A stretch of 64,000 nt of DNA from Chlorops oryzae (taxonomy: Eukaryota; Arthropoda; Insecta; Diptera; Chloropidae), in assembly GCA_020466095.1 (NCBI GenBank), contig CM035809.1, positions 25,449,455 through 25,513,454 on the forward strand. The letters run 5' to 3'. Numbering within the stretch: position 1 is the stretch's first letter; every line of letters starts with the position of its first letter. The position numbers and the translations under genes are program-made. Below the pieces are notes generated by a model, which saw nothing but the letters and a program-made list of their open reading frames with translations, searched no databases and had not been told where the DNA came from. Positions 35,452-45,758 of this stretch are shown here, piece after piece.

Positions 35452-35938
35452 CCCTGTAGAAAGCTGTTAAGCAATTTGCCTAAAAGAACTAGTACTTTTA
35501 CCAGTACTAAAAGAACTAGTGAAATGTTTGGGTAAGTTTGCACCATAACTATACTAGTGATCAGTGGAATAATTGCATTCATTTATTGAGGCGTTATAAA
35601 TTGATAATAAATACACAACCGAATGGTTTTCTTTTATTATACAATAAAAATTTATAATTATAAATATTTATTTCCATTTTGTACTGAAAAAAAAATCCAC
35701 GATTCTGTAAACTTTTTCCCGTAAACATCACTAGTATTTAACTGGTGCAATTTTACCCAATTGGATCGAAAAGTACTAGAATAATTCTGATGCAATACTG
35801 TACTAGTGCTTTCCTGTACAGATGTTATACTGATTTTCGACAGAATTTTATATGGACAGGGGTATAGAAAAGAACAAGTACTGGTGGCTTTTGCACTAGT
35901 AAAGTACTAGTACGACACTAGTTCAAATTCCTACAGGG
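35452..35938. mobile_element. 487-bp MITE rich in ACTAGT (copy 2, inverted)
   Basis: It is the reverse complement of 15712-16195 almost base for base, starting CCCTGTAGAAAGCTGTTAAG and ending CAAATTCCTACAGGG. The near identity implies recent activity. A partial end of the same family is at about 33222-33255. Confidence 0.88.
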
Positions 35939-37789
35939 AAGCTATTAGAAGGTAAAAATTCGACCAAGTTCAAATCGCTGAAATACCAACTAAAATTTTC
36001 AAGTTAAAATATTCAAATTTCCAGTTATTTTTTTTTTTACATATTTAACGGAACTTTAAATTTATGACTTGGAATTTTTCGATGACTCATTGCGTCGTAA
36101 ATTTCATTGAAATCATTTGGAGAAATTTCTTTCGGTTAAGTTATAAGGCAGTGTCTTCAGTTTCGCCCAGCTCGACGCATAAGTCAGGCACGTAAATAGG
36201 AGCATGATTCAATGCCATCACTCATCATCGTTGATAAAAAATAAAAATAAAAAATAAAAAAAAACAGGAAAAAAAGGTGTTGCTCTCTTAGTTCAATCGA
36301 AACGAAATGTTGTCGACGTGCCATTTCCACAAGCAAACACCACTGACCCATCTGGCTATCTGGCTGTCAATAATCAAATTCAAGCAGAACGATATCAATT
36401 CGATGAAAAGGCAAAACTCTTGATAAGAAAAGTTTATGAGTTGAATTCACATTCGCAGAAAATTATGGCAGTCATTTTACAATAAAAACATGAGTTCTTT
36501 ATGTAACAAAAATAGCAACGACAACAATTGAAAAGAGCTACAATTCGAGGAATGCAACTTGAAACCTTCGGAATAGGAATTTTGTTTATCTTAAAGAAAT
36601 TCTATGAAATTCTTTGTTCACGTTTCTGAAACATAATTCTTACATATGTATATGCTTTAACCATTCGATTGCAAAGCCTTTAATAAAATACTCAATAGAT
36701 TTTGGTAATTTTCCTACCTAATTTTGGACAACAAAAACATATATTTTTTTGAATAACCTTAAATCACAAATGCTCCATTTCACTCCACAAAATAAAAGAT
36801 TGACCTCTTCATCTTTCATTGCATTTATATTATATTATTGAATTAATTGAATTGATCAAAATTAAATTAATACGTTACAAATGATTATATTGAGTTGCAA
36901 GAAACTGGATATATATAAAGATGATGGTATAATTAATAAAGATCTATTCGTCACAAGAAAATATATAGAATAAATAAACTTTTATACTTATAATATTTTT
37001 CTTTTTTTTTAAGTGGCAATTTTAGGCATTTATAAACAATTTAGTTTTTAATATTTGCAATATTTGTGATAGAAAAAATATATTTGTATATTTTATATTA
37101 TTTTTTTATATATTTCTTTTATACATTTGAACTTTAATTTATCAATTCCAAATATCATAACAAAGCTTTTCAGCATTCAATAGATTTTTCTATGTTTCTC
37201 TTTAATAAATTGTATAATTTTATATTGAATAAGTTCAATGGACGAAAATTGTTCCCTAAAGCCATTGCTTTTTTTCTATTACAGATACAGTGATAAGTTC
37301 GTTATTATAAAATTTTAAAGCCGGTACCACACGATTTTGTTAATCATAGAGCAACACTATTTTTAAAAAATTATAAGGAATGAAATGATATTCCAATATC
37401 ATTGGACATTTCCATCAACAGCATATCGCTATGACCCTTATAATATTCTTTAAAGCGAAGCTTTAAAATTCACAAGTCTATGGCCGGCATTGGTTTTTAT
37501 TTTATGATATGCAATTTTAAGAATTTCAACGAAAGAGAAAACAAATAAACTAATTCATAAAACAATAACACAATTAATTTTTGGGAAATTTAATTCAAAA
37601 TTCTTCAAGTGAGGAATAAGATTGCACAAATCTTTCATCGAAAATAGAAACTTCATGAAAAAAGATTTTACTTTTCAAAATAATTTTCAGACACAAAAAA
37701 ACAAAAAAAAAAAAATTTCTCTTATAAATAAAATTAATGCACACATCCAATAAAGACAAAAAGAAGAAAATATTCAGTAACAATTTAAG
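35939..37789. other. Tm1 intron segment, AT-rich, nothing recognised
   Basis: No coding exon, RNA or clear repeat boundary was identified. Confidence 0.4.
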
Positions 37790-37945
37790 CTGGCTTTCCA
37801 ATAGCGCAGAGATTTCTGCAAATATTGAACACATGGAAACATATGGAGGCAATTTCAATCAACTATGGATTTTATTGTAATCGTTCCATACCGTTGCATT
37901 CGTTGAATAGTTGCAGTAATCCCTGCGCTATTAAAAACCTTGAAC
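37790..37945. mobile_element. Foldback element, TTTCCAATAGCGCA family (copy 2)
   Basis: GCTTTCCAATAGCGCAGAGA is inverted at CCCTGCGCTATTAAAAACC. It matches 17215-17392 and 60341-60630. The adjacent 156-bp tandem array begins at its right end. Confidence 0.65.
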
Positions 37946-38777
37946 AAAGAAACTTTTACATTATAATTCTCACTCGGTTTATCGAATATTGCTTTGAACA
38001 ATCTTATTTTAAAAAAATATTGGAAGGATTGTAATATATGTAGCTATAATTATAGTATGCATACATCCAATAGAGACAAAAAAAAATTTTTATAACAATT
38101 TAAAGAAACTTTCACATTATAATTCTCACTCGGTTTATCGAATATTGCTTTGAACAATCTTATTTAAAAAAATATTGGAAGGATTGTAATATATGTAGCT
38201 ATAATTATAGTATGCATACATCCAATAGAGACAAAAAAAAATTTTTATAACAATTTAAAGAAACTTTCACATTATAATTCTCACTCGGTTTATCGAATAT
38301 TGCTTTGAACAATCTTATTTAAAAAAAATATTGGAAGGATTGTAATATATGTAGCTATAATTATAGTATGCATACATCCAATAGAGACAAAAAAAAATTT
38401 TTATAACAATTTAAAGAAACTTTCACATTATAATTCTCACTCGGTTTATCGAATATTGCTTTGAACAATCTTATTTAAAAAAAATATTGGAAGGATTGTA
38501 ATATATGTAGCTATAATTATAGTATGCATACATCCAATAGAGACAAAAAAAAATTTTTTATAACAATTTAAAGAAACATTTACATTATAATTCTCACTCG
38601 GTTTATCGAATATTGCTTTGAACAATCTTATTTAAAAAAAATATTGGAAGGATTGTAATATATGTAGCTATAATTATAGTATGCATACATCCAATAGAGA
38701 CAAAAAAAAAATTTTTATAACAATTTAAAGAAACTTTACATTATAATTCTCACTCGGTTTATCGAATATTGCTTTGA
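37945..38777. repeat. 156-bp tandem array, about 5.3 copies
   Basis: The marker TAAAGAAACT recurs at 38101, 38256, 38412, 38569 and 38726, giving periods of 155-157 bp. An earlier partial unit starts near 37945. Each unit contains CTCACTCGGTTTATCGAATA, AGCTATAATTATAGTATGC and CATCCAATAGAGAC. Unit-to-unit identity is very high, so expansion is recent. Confidence 0.92.
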
Positions 38778-39165
38778 CAAAATTTTCGAATTTTACAAAT
38801 TACTTCAACACAATGGCCTATCACCACTTAATTTATAATGATTTCTTTTTTTCTTTAGCAGCACAAGTTTCATTTTCCATTTTTCAATCGATTGTTAACA
38901 ATTTCTATATCCATGTGTATATATATATATATAGTTTTTTTTCAGGTTTCCTTTTAAAAAAAATAACATTCAACAGCCAATAGCGCTTGGGCGCGCTTCT
39001 AACATTTCGAATCTGCTCTCAAGGCACATCTTCTAAGGCCACATTTTTTTTCAGCAACAACTTTTCCCTTCGTACTCTAATCTTAAAGAAAAGCCGAGTT
39101 TTCATTCCATTATTTTCAATCGTTTTTCGCATAAAAAACATGCCCAAGCCAATTTGATTAGTTCG

Positions 39166-39546
39166 TCAAGTTTTAGGCGCATCATCAGCATTGCTTGCTG
39201 CGATTATAGCGTTCTCCTTATCGTTACTAAGGCTACTCGTATTATTATTGTTGTTGCTGTTGTTATTGTTGTTGTTGTTAGTGGAAGTAGTGATGTTTAA
39301 AGTGCTTGCACTATCACTAGATTTGTTGCTACTACTTTCTAAACTAGCTATTTTGCTGTTCGATTGCTCTTTTTCTTGTTCTTGTTGTTGCTGATTTGGC
39401 TGTTGTTGTTGTTGTTGCAGTAGTGGTTCTTGTGTTTGTTGCGATGTTGTGATTAAAATGTTTTTTGCATTTGCAGATGATGAGGAAGAATCAGCGATAG
39501 AAGTAGGGATTTGAATTAAAAGATTTTTATGGAAATTTGGTTGCAC
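39166..39546 (-). CDS. Read-through extension of Tm1 exon 4B (Gln/Asn/Ser-rich tail), putative
   Basis: If the exon 4B donor is not used, the Tm1 frame stays open for about 126 codons after DKKYDE, reading [20 protein letters not shown], then Ser-rich, poly-Gln (seven to eight Q), a Ser/Lys block, then poly-Asn and a Ser-Asn tail ending DDAPKT with stop at 39166. The result would be a short tropomyosin with a low-complexity tail ending within the coiled coil. The CAA and AAC runs are simple repeats, so an open frame by chance is possible. I do not recall the Drosophila equivalent with certainty. Confidence 0.45.
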
Positions 39547-39664
39547 CTCATCGTATTTCTTGTCAGCCTCCTCAGCAAGGAAACGGGCTTCCTTCAATTG
39601 ATTCTCAAGAGCGTCCATACGTTCTTCATCGGCCAGTGCGCGATTTTCAAGTATTTTACGCGCA
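39547..39664 (-). CDS. Tm1: Tm1 alternative exon 4B (muscle type)
   Basis: The 118-nt exon completes Arg and encodes [20 protein letters not shown] then [19 protein letters not shown]. The acceptor is TTCCAG and the donor GTGCAA. The sequence matches Drosophila muscle Tm1. It is mutually exclusive with exon 4A. Confidence 0.94.
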
Positions 39665-40529
39665 CTGGAAGTTCAGTCGTCGGATGTCGAGAGTCAATTT
39701 TGTTAGAAAATGTTTCCAGATACCATTAGGAGGAACGGCCAAGATTTTGAAAGGAAGTGTAGCAGGTTCCCGAGTTAATCCGTTATCAACCATCATCCAA
39801 TGTCATCATCATCGGCATTGGTAATATGCGTTTTATTTGTTGTTGTTGTTGTTGTGTTTTTTTTAAATAAATTTTTTATTATTCATTTTACGAGTGGTAG
39901 GGGTTGGTTGCATCGATTGGATCGGTTGTGGTTGATTGGTTCATTGGTTGGACGTGAAACGAAAGCAGTTTACATACATTCAGGTGCAGGGTAAATTTTT
40001 TGTTGTTGTAATAGTTGTTGTTGTTTTGTTATACAGAAAGAACGCAGAGGCATATGTTGAACGAGCATTTTACAAATATTTTACGGGGGTTTTTTTTTTT
40101 GATTTTGTTTTCATAAGGCATAAAATATATGAAAAAAACAGAAATTTGATTTTTAAGATCAGTAAAAAGATTTAAGAGATACAAAACAAAAATAGTTCTT
40201 TTTTTAAATAGATTTTTTCTTATGTATAAGAAGAAGAAAATGAAGACTTTTCGAAGGGAAACAGTAGGCATTATGGCAGTTATTTATAGGGGGGGAAATT
40301 AAAAAGTAACTACAATTTTAATTACTTAATATTTGTTCGGTCTGACGGCCAAACCTTTCTATTATGAAATGATAATTTTTGGCAATCGAAAAAGAAAATC
40401 TTTTTTCCGATTATCGAAAGTGGAACGTGGAAAGCTGATGCGATCGATTTCGATCCCAGAGCTACGAGTTCATCATCAGGCATCTTTACCAGCGACTAAA
40501 CTACAGTAACTACAATTATTTGAAATCAT

Positions 40530-41020
40530 TTCCTTGATGGAAAAATACTTTTTTATGAAATTTACACAGGAGCTGACAGGACTTCAGCGGTGACATTGTC
40601 ATGCTAGGGTGTGCGATGGCGAAAAAAGCATTTGAGAGCAGCACGCACATTGCTCTTTTCTCTCTAAATGTCAATTTATATTTAAACCAGTTTGATGATA
40701 ACTCTCTTCTTTGCCCTCTCTTTGGATATTTCGCAATTTTAAAAAAATCTATTTTTAACAATTTTTGTTCGCCTCTGCCAGGGATCGAACCACCCGCGAT
40801 CTTCGGATTCTGAGTCGAGCACTCATCATCATCTACGCCACTTCATGCTAACGCTAAAACCTTATTTAAATTTCAGTAGCCAATGAGAGTCAAGCACATG
40901 AACAGCATCCCTCCACGATGACATGTCCTCCAAGATGTCACACATGACAATGTCACCTATATGTCATCGATGACATCACTGATGACATTGTCATGCAGGA
41001 GATAATTTCCCGCTGGGCAG
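40530..41020 (-). mobile_element. Repeat containing a tRNA-like segment and GACATTGTCATGC ends
   Basis: GTGACATTGTCATGCTAGG (about 40590) and GATGACATTGTCATGCAGG (about 40983) flank the region. On the minus strand near 40769-40850 there is an A-box-like TGGCGTAGATG and a perfect B box GGTTCGATCCC at tRNA spacing. Multiple ATGTCA/TGACAT words occur at 40915-41000. The limits are uncertain. Confidence 0.45.
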
Positions 41021-41052
41021 GTATCTTTAACCAACACCTTAGCCATTATGAC

Positions 41053-41287
41053 CAGGGATGCCCACCACTACATTGAAAGCTTGCGATAGTGTGTGTGCGC
41101 ATTGCACTGAAGAACGTTTTTCGCCTTTTTCAGTTCTCTTTTTGCTTCATCCGACATAGGTCTTGCTCGTTCGCTGCCTGATGTCAGACTAAACAGGTTT
41201 CGATTTCTCAGCTTGCTTGTTGCCTTTTGTGTATGTACACAAGCATTTGCTCTCAATGCTCCGAAGCTTGCTCCGCGGGCATCCCTG
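41053..41287. mobile_element. 235-bp hAT-like MITE
   Basis: The ends CAGGGATGCCC and GGGCATCCCTG are inverted. ATTATGAC is duplicated exactly on both sides (41045-41052 and 41288-41295). The CAGGG terminus and 8-bp duplication indicate hAT. Confidence 0.9.
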
Positions 41288-41772
41288 ATTATGACCACCT
41301 CTGCGATGTGACGTAGGTCCGGCTAAATTGTGCATATATACACCATTGGCATTTTTGAGATTTTATTTTTGACCATCTCCATATTTAATTTTTAAATTAT
41401 TATTTGGGCTTTTGGGTCCCTCATTTTTCACTTGGAGTTTTATGTATGTTTTTAACTAATGCCTTTTGGTTCCTTGGTTTTTCGACGAGCAAAATATGCT
41501 CGATAAGTGGCTTTTTTCTCTCCTTATAACGAATTCTCTCTCTATTAAGAATATTTTTCCGGTCGGTCCCTTGACATTCATTATAGAGTTTCGACTTTAT
41601 TCCCTCACAAAGAAGAAAACTATTGAAAGAGATTTGCATAAAGGTTTAAAGGGACGAGGTTTTTAAAGATTTTGTTTGGAGGAATACGAAATTTTGAATT
41701 ATGAGAGAAAGAGAACATTGCTGAAGGACCCTTTAGAAGTATGATTTTTAGTACATTTTTTTTTTTACATTA

Positions 41773-41918
41773 AGGGTATTCATAAAGGCTTGTTAAAAAC
41801 GTAGGAAAGTCGGAAAATTGCGACTTCTTAAAAAAATTTAAACTTTTTTTTGTATCTTGCACAACTTCTTACTTAAGCAGATCAAATTTTCCGACAACAT
41901 TCACTTTGTGAATACCCC
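41773..41918. mobile_element. Foldback MITE, GGGTATTCAYAAAGG family (copy 2)
   Basis: AGGGTATTCATAAAGG at the left and CACTTTGTGAATACCCC at the right are inverted. It is related to 3579-3748. Confidence 0.65.
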
Positions 41919-42391
41919 TACTATTGTATAAGCAAAGGAATTGCGGCTTGTTTAAAAATTTACAATTTTTGAGCTCCCCTATAAAACGCCATTGCAGTCA
42001 CATTTCCCTTAAAAAACGTCTTCAGAACTTAACGGCTAAAACATATACATACTTAAACTTAAGACTATTGAAATACAATTGAAATATTCTAAGACTAAAA
42101 ACTTATTTAAATAATAAACTTAATTCTAAGAGCTGTAAGAGAATTTAAAGTATGAAAATACCAAAGATAATGCAGCCAAATGGAGCAAATTGGCTGCATT
42201 ACGTTTTTTTTTTTTTTACCATTTTGTGGAGTGTTAAAGAGAGCATTACCCAAAAACCTTAATGGGGGAAAAAACCTGAGAATTACCTAACCTCAAAATG
42301 AAGAGCCTATTAACCCTGATACCCTGATATTGATAATTAAAAAAAATTTTTTGTTTTTTCAAATTCCTTATCGGAGAAGAGAAAAATATAC

Positions 42392-42509
42392 CTCTTCATA
42401 TTTTTTATCGGCTTCTTCTGCGATTAATTTCGCTTGCGCTAATTGAGCTTCCAAAATTCCTACTCTGTCGTCTTCCATATTTGTGCGATTTTCAAGCGCT
42501 TTTCGTATC
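42392..42509 (-). CDS. Tm1: Tm1 alternative exon 4A (non-muscle type)
   Basis: The 118-nt exon completes Arg and encodes [20 protein letters not shown] then [19 protein letters not shown]. The acceptor is ATGCAG and the donor GTATA. Length and phases equal those of exon 4B. It lies 204 bp from exon 3, close enough that steric exclusion between splice sites is not required. Confidence 0.92.
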
Positions 42510-42713
42510 CTGCATATTATACGGAGGAATATTGGAGAAATTATGAATGAATTTGTGTTACATCAAATACGCTTCAGGACCTAAATTTACCATAAGATAT
42601 AAGCTTATCTTTCGCTAAATGGTAGATAGTATCTTTTTTTTTCAGTGTAAATTATTATTATAAAATTATATAAAGAGATATGCGAGGAGTTCGTTTTGAG
42701 CGAGAATACTAAC

Positions 42714-42847
42714 CGTTCACTTTCGTCGGCAGCTTGAGAAGCTTCGGAGAGCTTGGCGGTCGCTGATCCCAAACGTTCTTCTGAACGTTCCAAGTCTTCT
42801 TCGAGCAATTGAATACGACGGTTCAATGCAGCAACTTCGGATTCAGC
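42714..42847 (-). CDS. Tm1: Tm1 exon 3 (first exon common to all isoforms)
   Basis: The 134-nt exon encodes [20 protein letters not shown] then [24 protein letters not shown] plus CG of an Arg codon. The acceptor TTTTAG is in phase 0, which fits all three N-terminal modules. The donor is GTTAG. Confidence 0.95.
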
Positions 42848-43150
42848 CTAAAATTTGAATTTCAAAGAAAAAAACATAGAAACAAAATGCCAATATTTCT
42901 TAAAAGATATAACTTAACCATAACTTAATGGAAATACTCAAAGTTCTAACGAAAAAAAAAAATATATATATATATATATATACAATTAACCTAGTGCTCC
43001 ATAGAAATTTCGGTTTTCTTAAATACTAATTGAAGGCGACGGTAGCTCTCTGTTTTGGAAACTCAATTGGATTTCGAAATGATTGAAAAAAAAAACAGTC
43101 AAAAGAGACAACATCTAATTGGGTAAGGCTCTCTTAAACAGCTTTGATTA

Positions 43151-43272
43151 TCCGTGTTTATATTGGGAGACTTTTGAGGCGGCAGCTCGCAGCTCGTGGT
43201 TGAGAAACATACGGGCATCGCCTGTAGTTGCAATGCATTTTCGAGCAACTGTCTCTCTAATATAAACACGGA
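43151..43272. mobile_element. Foldback MITE, TCCGTGTTTATATTGGGAGA
   Basis: TCCGTGTTTATATTGGGAGA and its inverse ending TAATATAAACACGGA bound about 120 bp. It belongs to the same broad group as the 60452-60592 and 63519-63770 foldbacks (TCCGTGTTTA ends). Confidence 0.65.
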
Positions 43273-43731
43273 CTTTGAGATATAAAAAAAAAAAATGCTT
43301 TCCGGGCATGAGTGCGTCCGCACCTTCGCTTCCATCTTCCTTAAGAGTTTGCTGAAAAGAGAAGAATAAACCTTCTGCCGTTGCGTTGACGCTGATTGTA
43401 TGCAAATAATTCCGAGTTTTCAAAGATTTTCATCAAGAACGATTGTTTATTTACCGGAAAAGCCGGTCTTCTGCGGAAGAACACACACCAAAACACACAC
43501 AATGATCCCATTTTATGGTAGCAATAATAAAAGCTACCTTTTTATTGTGACCACAACCGAATTTGCTTCATGATTAGGGAGTTATGTGAGAGATTGATGA
43601 TTTTTCTGCCTCATTTCGAATGGATTTTTGGCAACATTTTCTTTTTTTTTTTGAGGTGAAGAAATTTTACTACTCTCCAACTAACATTGACAGATAACCA
43701 CTCCCAAATTTAACTGGAGTAGACTTCCCGT

Positions 43732-43965
43732 CATATATTACTATATATGTCACTCTCATAGATTTTGGGCGGGACATTTCGGGCCAGTTAGAAAGAAATG
43801 TTACTCGGCAGGCAAAAAAAGAGCGAGAGAGAAATACTTTTGGTGAGTACCTAAGTGAAAAATGCTCATTTTGGTGGGTACCCAAGACCGTGGTGGGTAC
43901 CCAAGACCGTGTTGAAAAGAGCCAAAATAGAAACGGCTCCTGAGTGACATATATAGTTATATATG
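43732..43965. mobile_element. 234-bp hAT-like MITE, TATATGTCACTC family (copy 1)
   Basis: Inverted ends of about 24 bp (CATATATTACTATATATGTC and its near inverse) are flanked exactly by CTTCCCGT at 43724-43731 and 43966-43973. Relatives are at 51668-51745 (fragment) and 63244-63466. Confidence 0.9.
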
Positions 43966-44014
43966 CTTCCCGTAGTCAATTAGAGTTCCTCAAGAAGGCC
44001 TTGTCAATTCTCAT

Positions 44015-45152
44015 CAGTGTTGCCAGAAGTGAAGATTTTTACTTCAAAACGAAGAATTTTTGCCGTAAATTTTGACAAAAATCTTCAAATTAAGATTTCT
44101 AAAAACAAATATAAATTCCATACAAAAATCATGGCACCATTTGAAAAAAATGTTGATAATTGTTATTTAAACTCATTGTTGCCAGTATTCAATCGGAGCA
44201 TGAAAATATAAAAAGAATTGTTATTGAGTAGAGAGTAATCTGTCAAAGTTGTTTCGTACATTGAAAAGAGATTACTTAAAGCGCAAAATCCAATATTGCG
44301 AGAGCCCGATGCGAGAGTGCGCGACGTCACGGAAATGTTTTGCGTGACGCATTTCAATCTCCAATGAGAGTTTTGCGTCACGCAGATGATAGCATAACAT
44401 CGCTTCTAGTAATGCAATATTTGAACCGAGTACTCATCTAACGAGTACCGAGTACTCATAAAAATAATTCGCTATCACTTGAGTTTAAATTTTAATTCAA
44501 AATTCAAAATTTTCAAAATGAACCAAAGCTGGCGAAATATTTTAAAAGCTCTTTTTCACGGAACAGTGAACAGTTTTTGTTTTATTAGTTTAAACGAGTA
44601 CCCAATGGCGAGTACTCAAAAAATAGCTACATCATTAACCTGTCAAATTGCCTCGCAACGAGAAATATTCAATTTTTCAAAATTTTCTCGCTACGAGGTC
44701 TCGCAGTGCGATACATTGGAGCTTGAGCCATATGATTGAATGTATTGAAATTTTTGTGCGTCTCGTCTCGCGCTCTCGCATCGGGCTCTCGCAATGTTGG
44801 ATTTTGGGCTTAAGTCTTCCAGCAATACCCTGCTTTGGCTTTCTTTCGATGAAAAAAAAATTTAAATATACTTATTTATTAGGGAGTAACGACTCGAAAT
44901 GGCTAGTGATAAAATATTATCATAAAAGAACATTTTTTTGGCAGTATTTAATTTATTTGCGGGATATACTATTAGTCAATTCACAAAGTCTTTTAAATTT
45001 ATATCCCGCTAGAATGTGTTTTTTTTATCTTCAAAAAAGATTTTTCAATTGAAAAAAGATTTTTTTCTTTTATATTACAAAATAATTAGTCTTCAGTGAA
45101 GATATTTTTCGTAGCTTGTCAGATTTTTCGAAAAATAAACCAGGCAACACGG
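44015..45152. mobile_element. 1.1-kb hAT-like element with a nested TIR element
   Basis: The ends CAGTGTTGCC and GGCAACACGG are flanked exactly by ATTCTCAT (44007-44014 and 45153-45160). A second element (44280-44810) is inserted inside it, so about 600 bp belong to the outer element. The subterminal regions contain repeated GAAGATTTTT and CTTCA words. No transposase remains. Confidence 0.85.
44280..44810. mobile_element. 531-bp TIR element, AGCGCAAAATCCAA family (copy 2)
   Basis: Same family and orientation as 31488-32024, with TAA on both sides (44277-44279 and 44811-44813). The internal open frame is preserved with one or two changes. It is nested in the 44015-45152 hAT-like element and is therefore younger than it. 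Confidence 0.88.
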
Positions 45153-45191
45153 ATTCTCATAAATAAAACACTCTAAATTTTGACTAGTCAC

Positions 45192-45750
45192 CAGTGTTGG
45201 AAAAGTAGGTGTAATTGTACCTTTTTCGGCCCTTTTTCACTTCAAAGGTACATTAGATACAATTTGTCCATTTTAGGCACAATTTCAAGATGGAGAAATT
45301 TTGTTAACGAATGAAATGCTGTTGTTATCCGCGACTACTCGTGATTCTATTGCAACATTCTCATGAAATTTACACAGAAGCAGCATTGGCCGTCATAAGA
45401 ATATATGTCACGGGTTGGTCATCGAATTGGAATAGATTACTCCACCGTATCAGCAGTAGGTACCTCTCGTTTTGCAAGACAATGTTATCATCGTTCGGGA
45501 GAGTGAATAACACCTTCTCTCGATGACATTGCCATTAGAATTGGTATGAATAATATCGCCTTTCAATAACCATGTCATAAGATTTGAGAAGTACTCAAAT
45601 TTTCCCCTTGATGTCTTCGGTAAAAAACATTATTGAATTTACCATTTATGAAAAAATTCCGGCTGGGTATATTAGGTACACTTTACTATATTTAGGTACA
45701 ATTTATGGACCATTTTAGGTACACACTGAAATTTCCATTTTCCAACACTG
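45192..45750. mobile_element. 559-bp hAT-like element
   Basis: The inverted ends CAGTGTTGGAAA and TTTCCAACACTG are flanked exactly by CTAGTCAC (45184-45191 and 45751-45758). GGTACAATT-type words recur near both ends. The middle (about 45290-45680) is similar, in inverse orientation, to 46900-47235, so it holds a further nested repeat. Confidence 0.9.
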
Positions 45751-45758
45751 CTAGTCAC

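Noticed and set aside
37945..38777. CRISPR-like spacing of repeats
   Set aside because: The units are head-to-tail copies with no unique spacers, in a eukaryotic intron.
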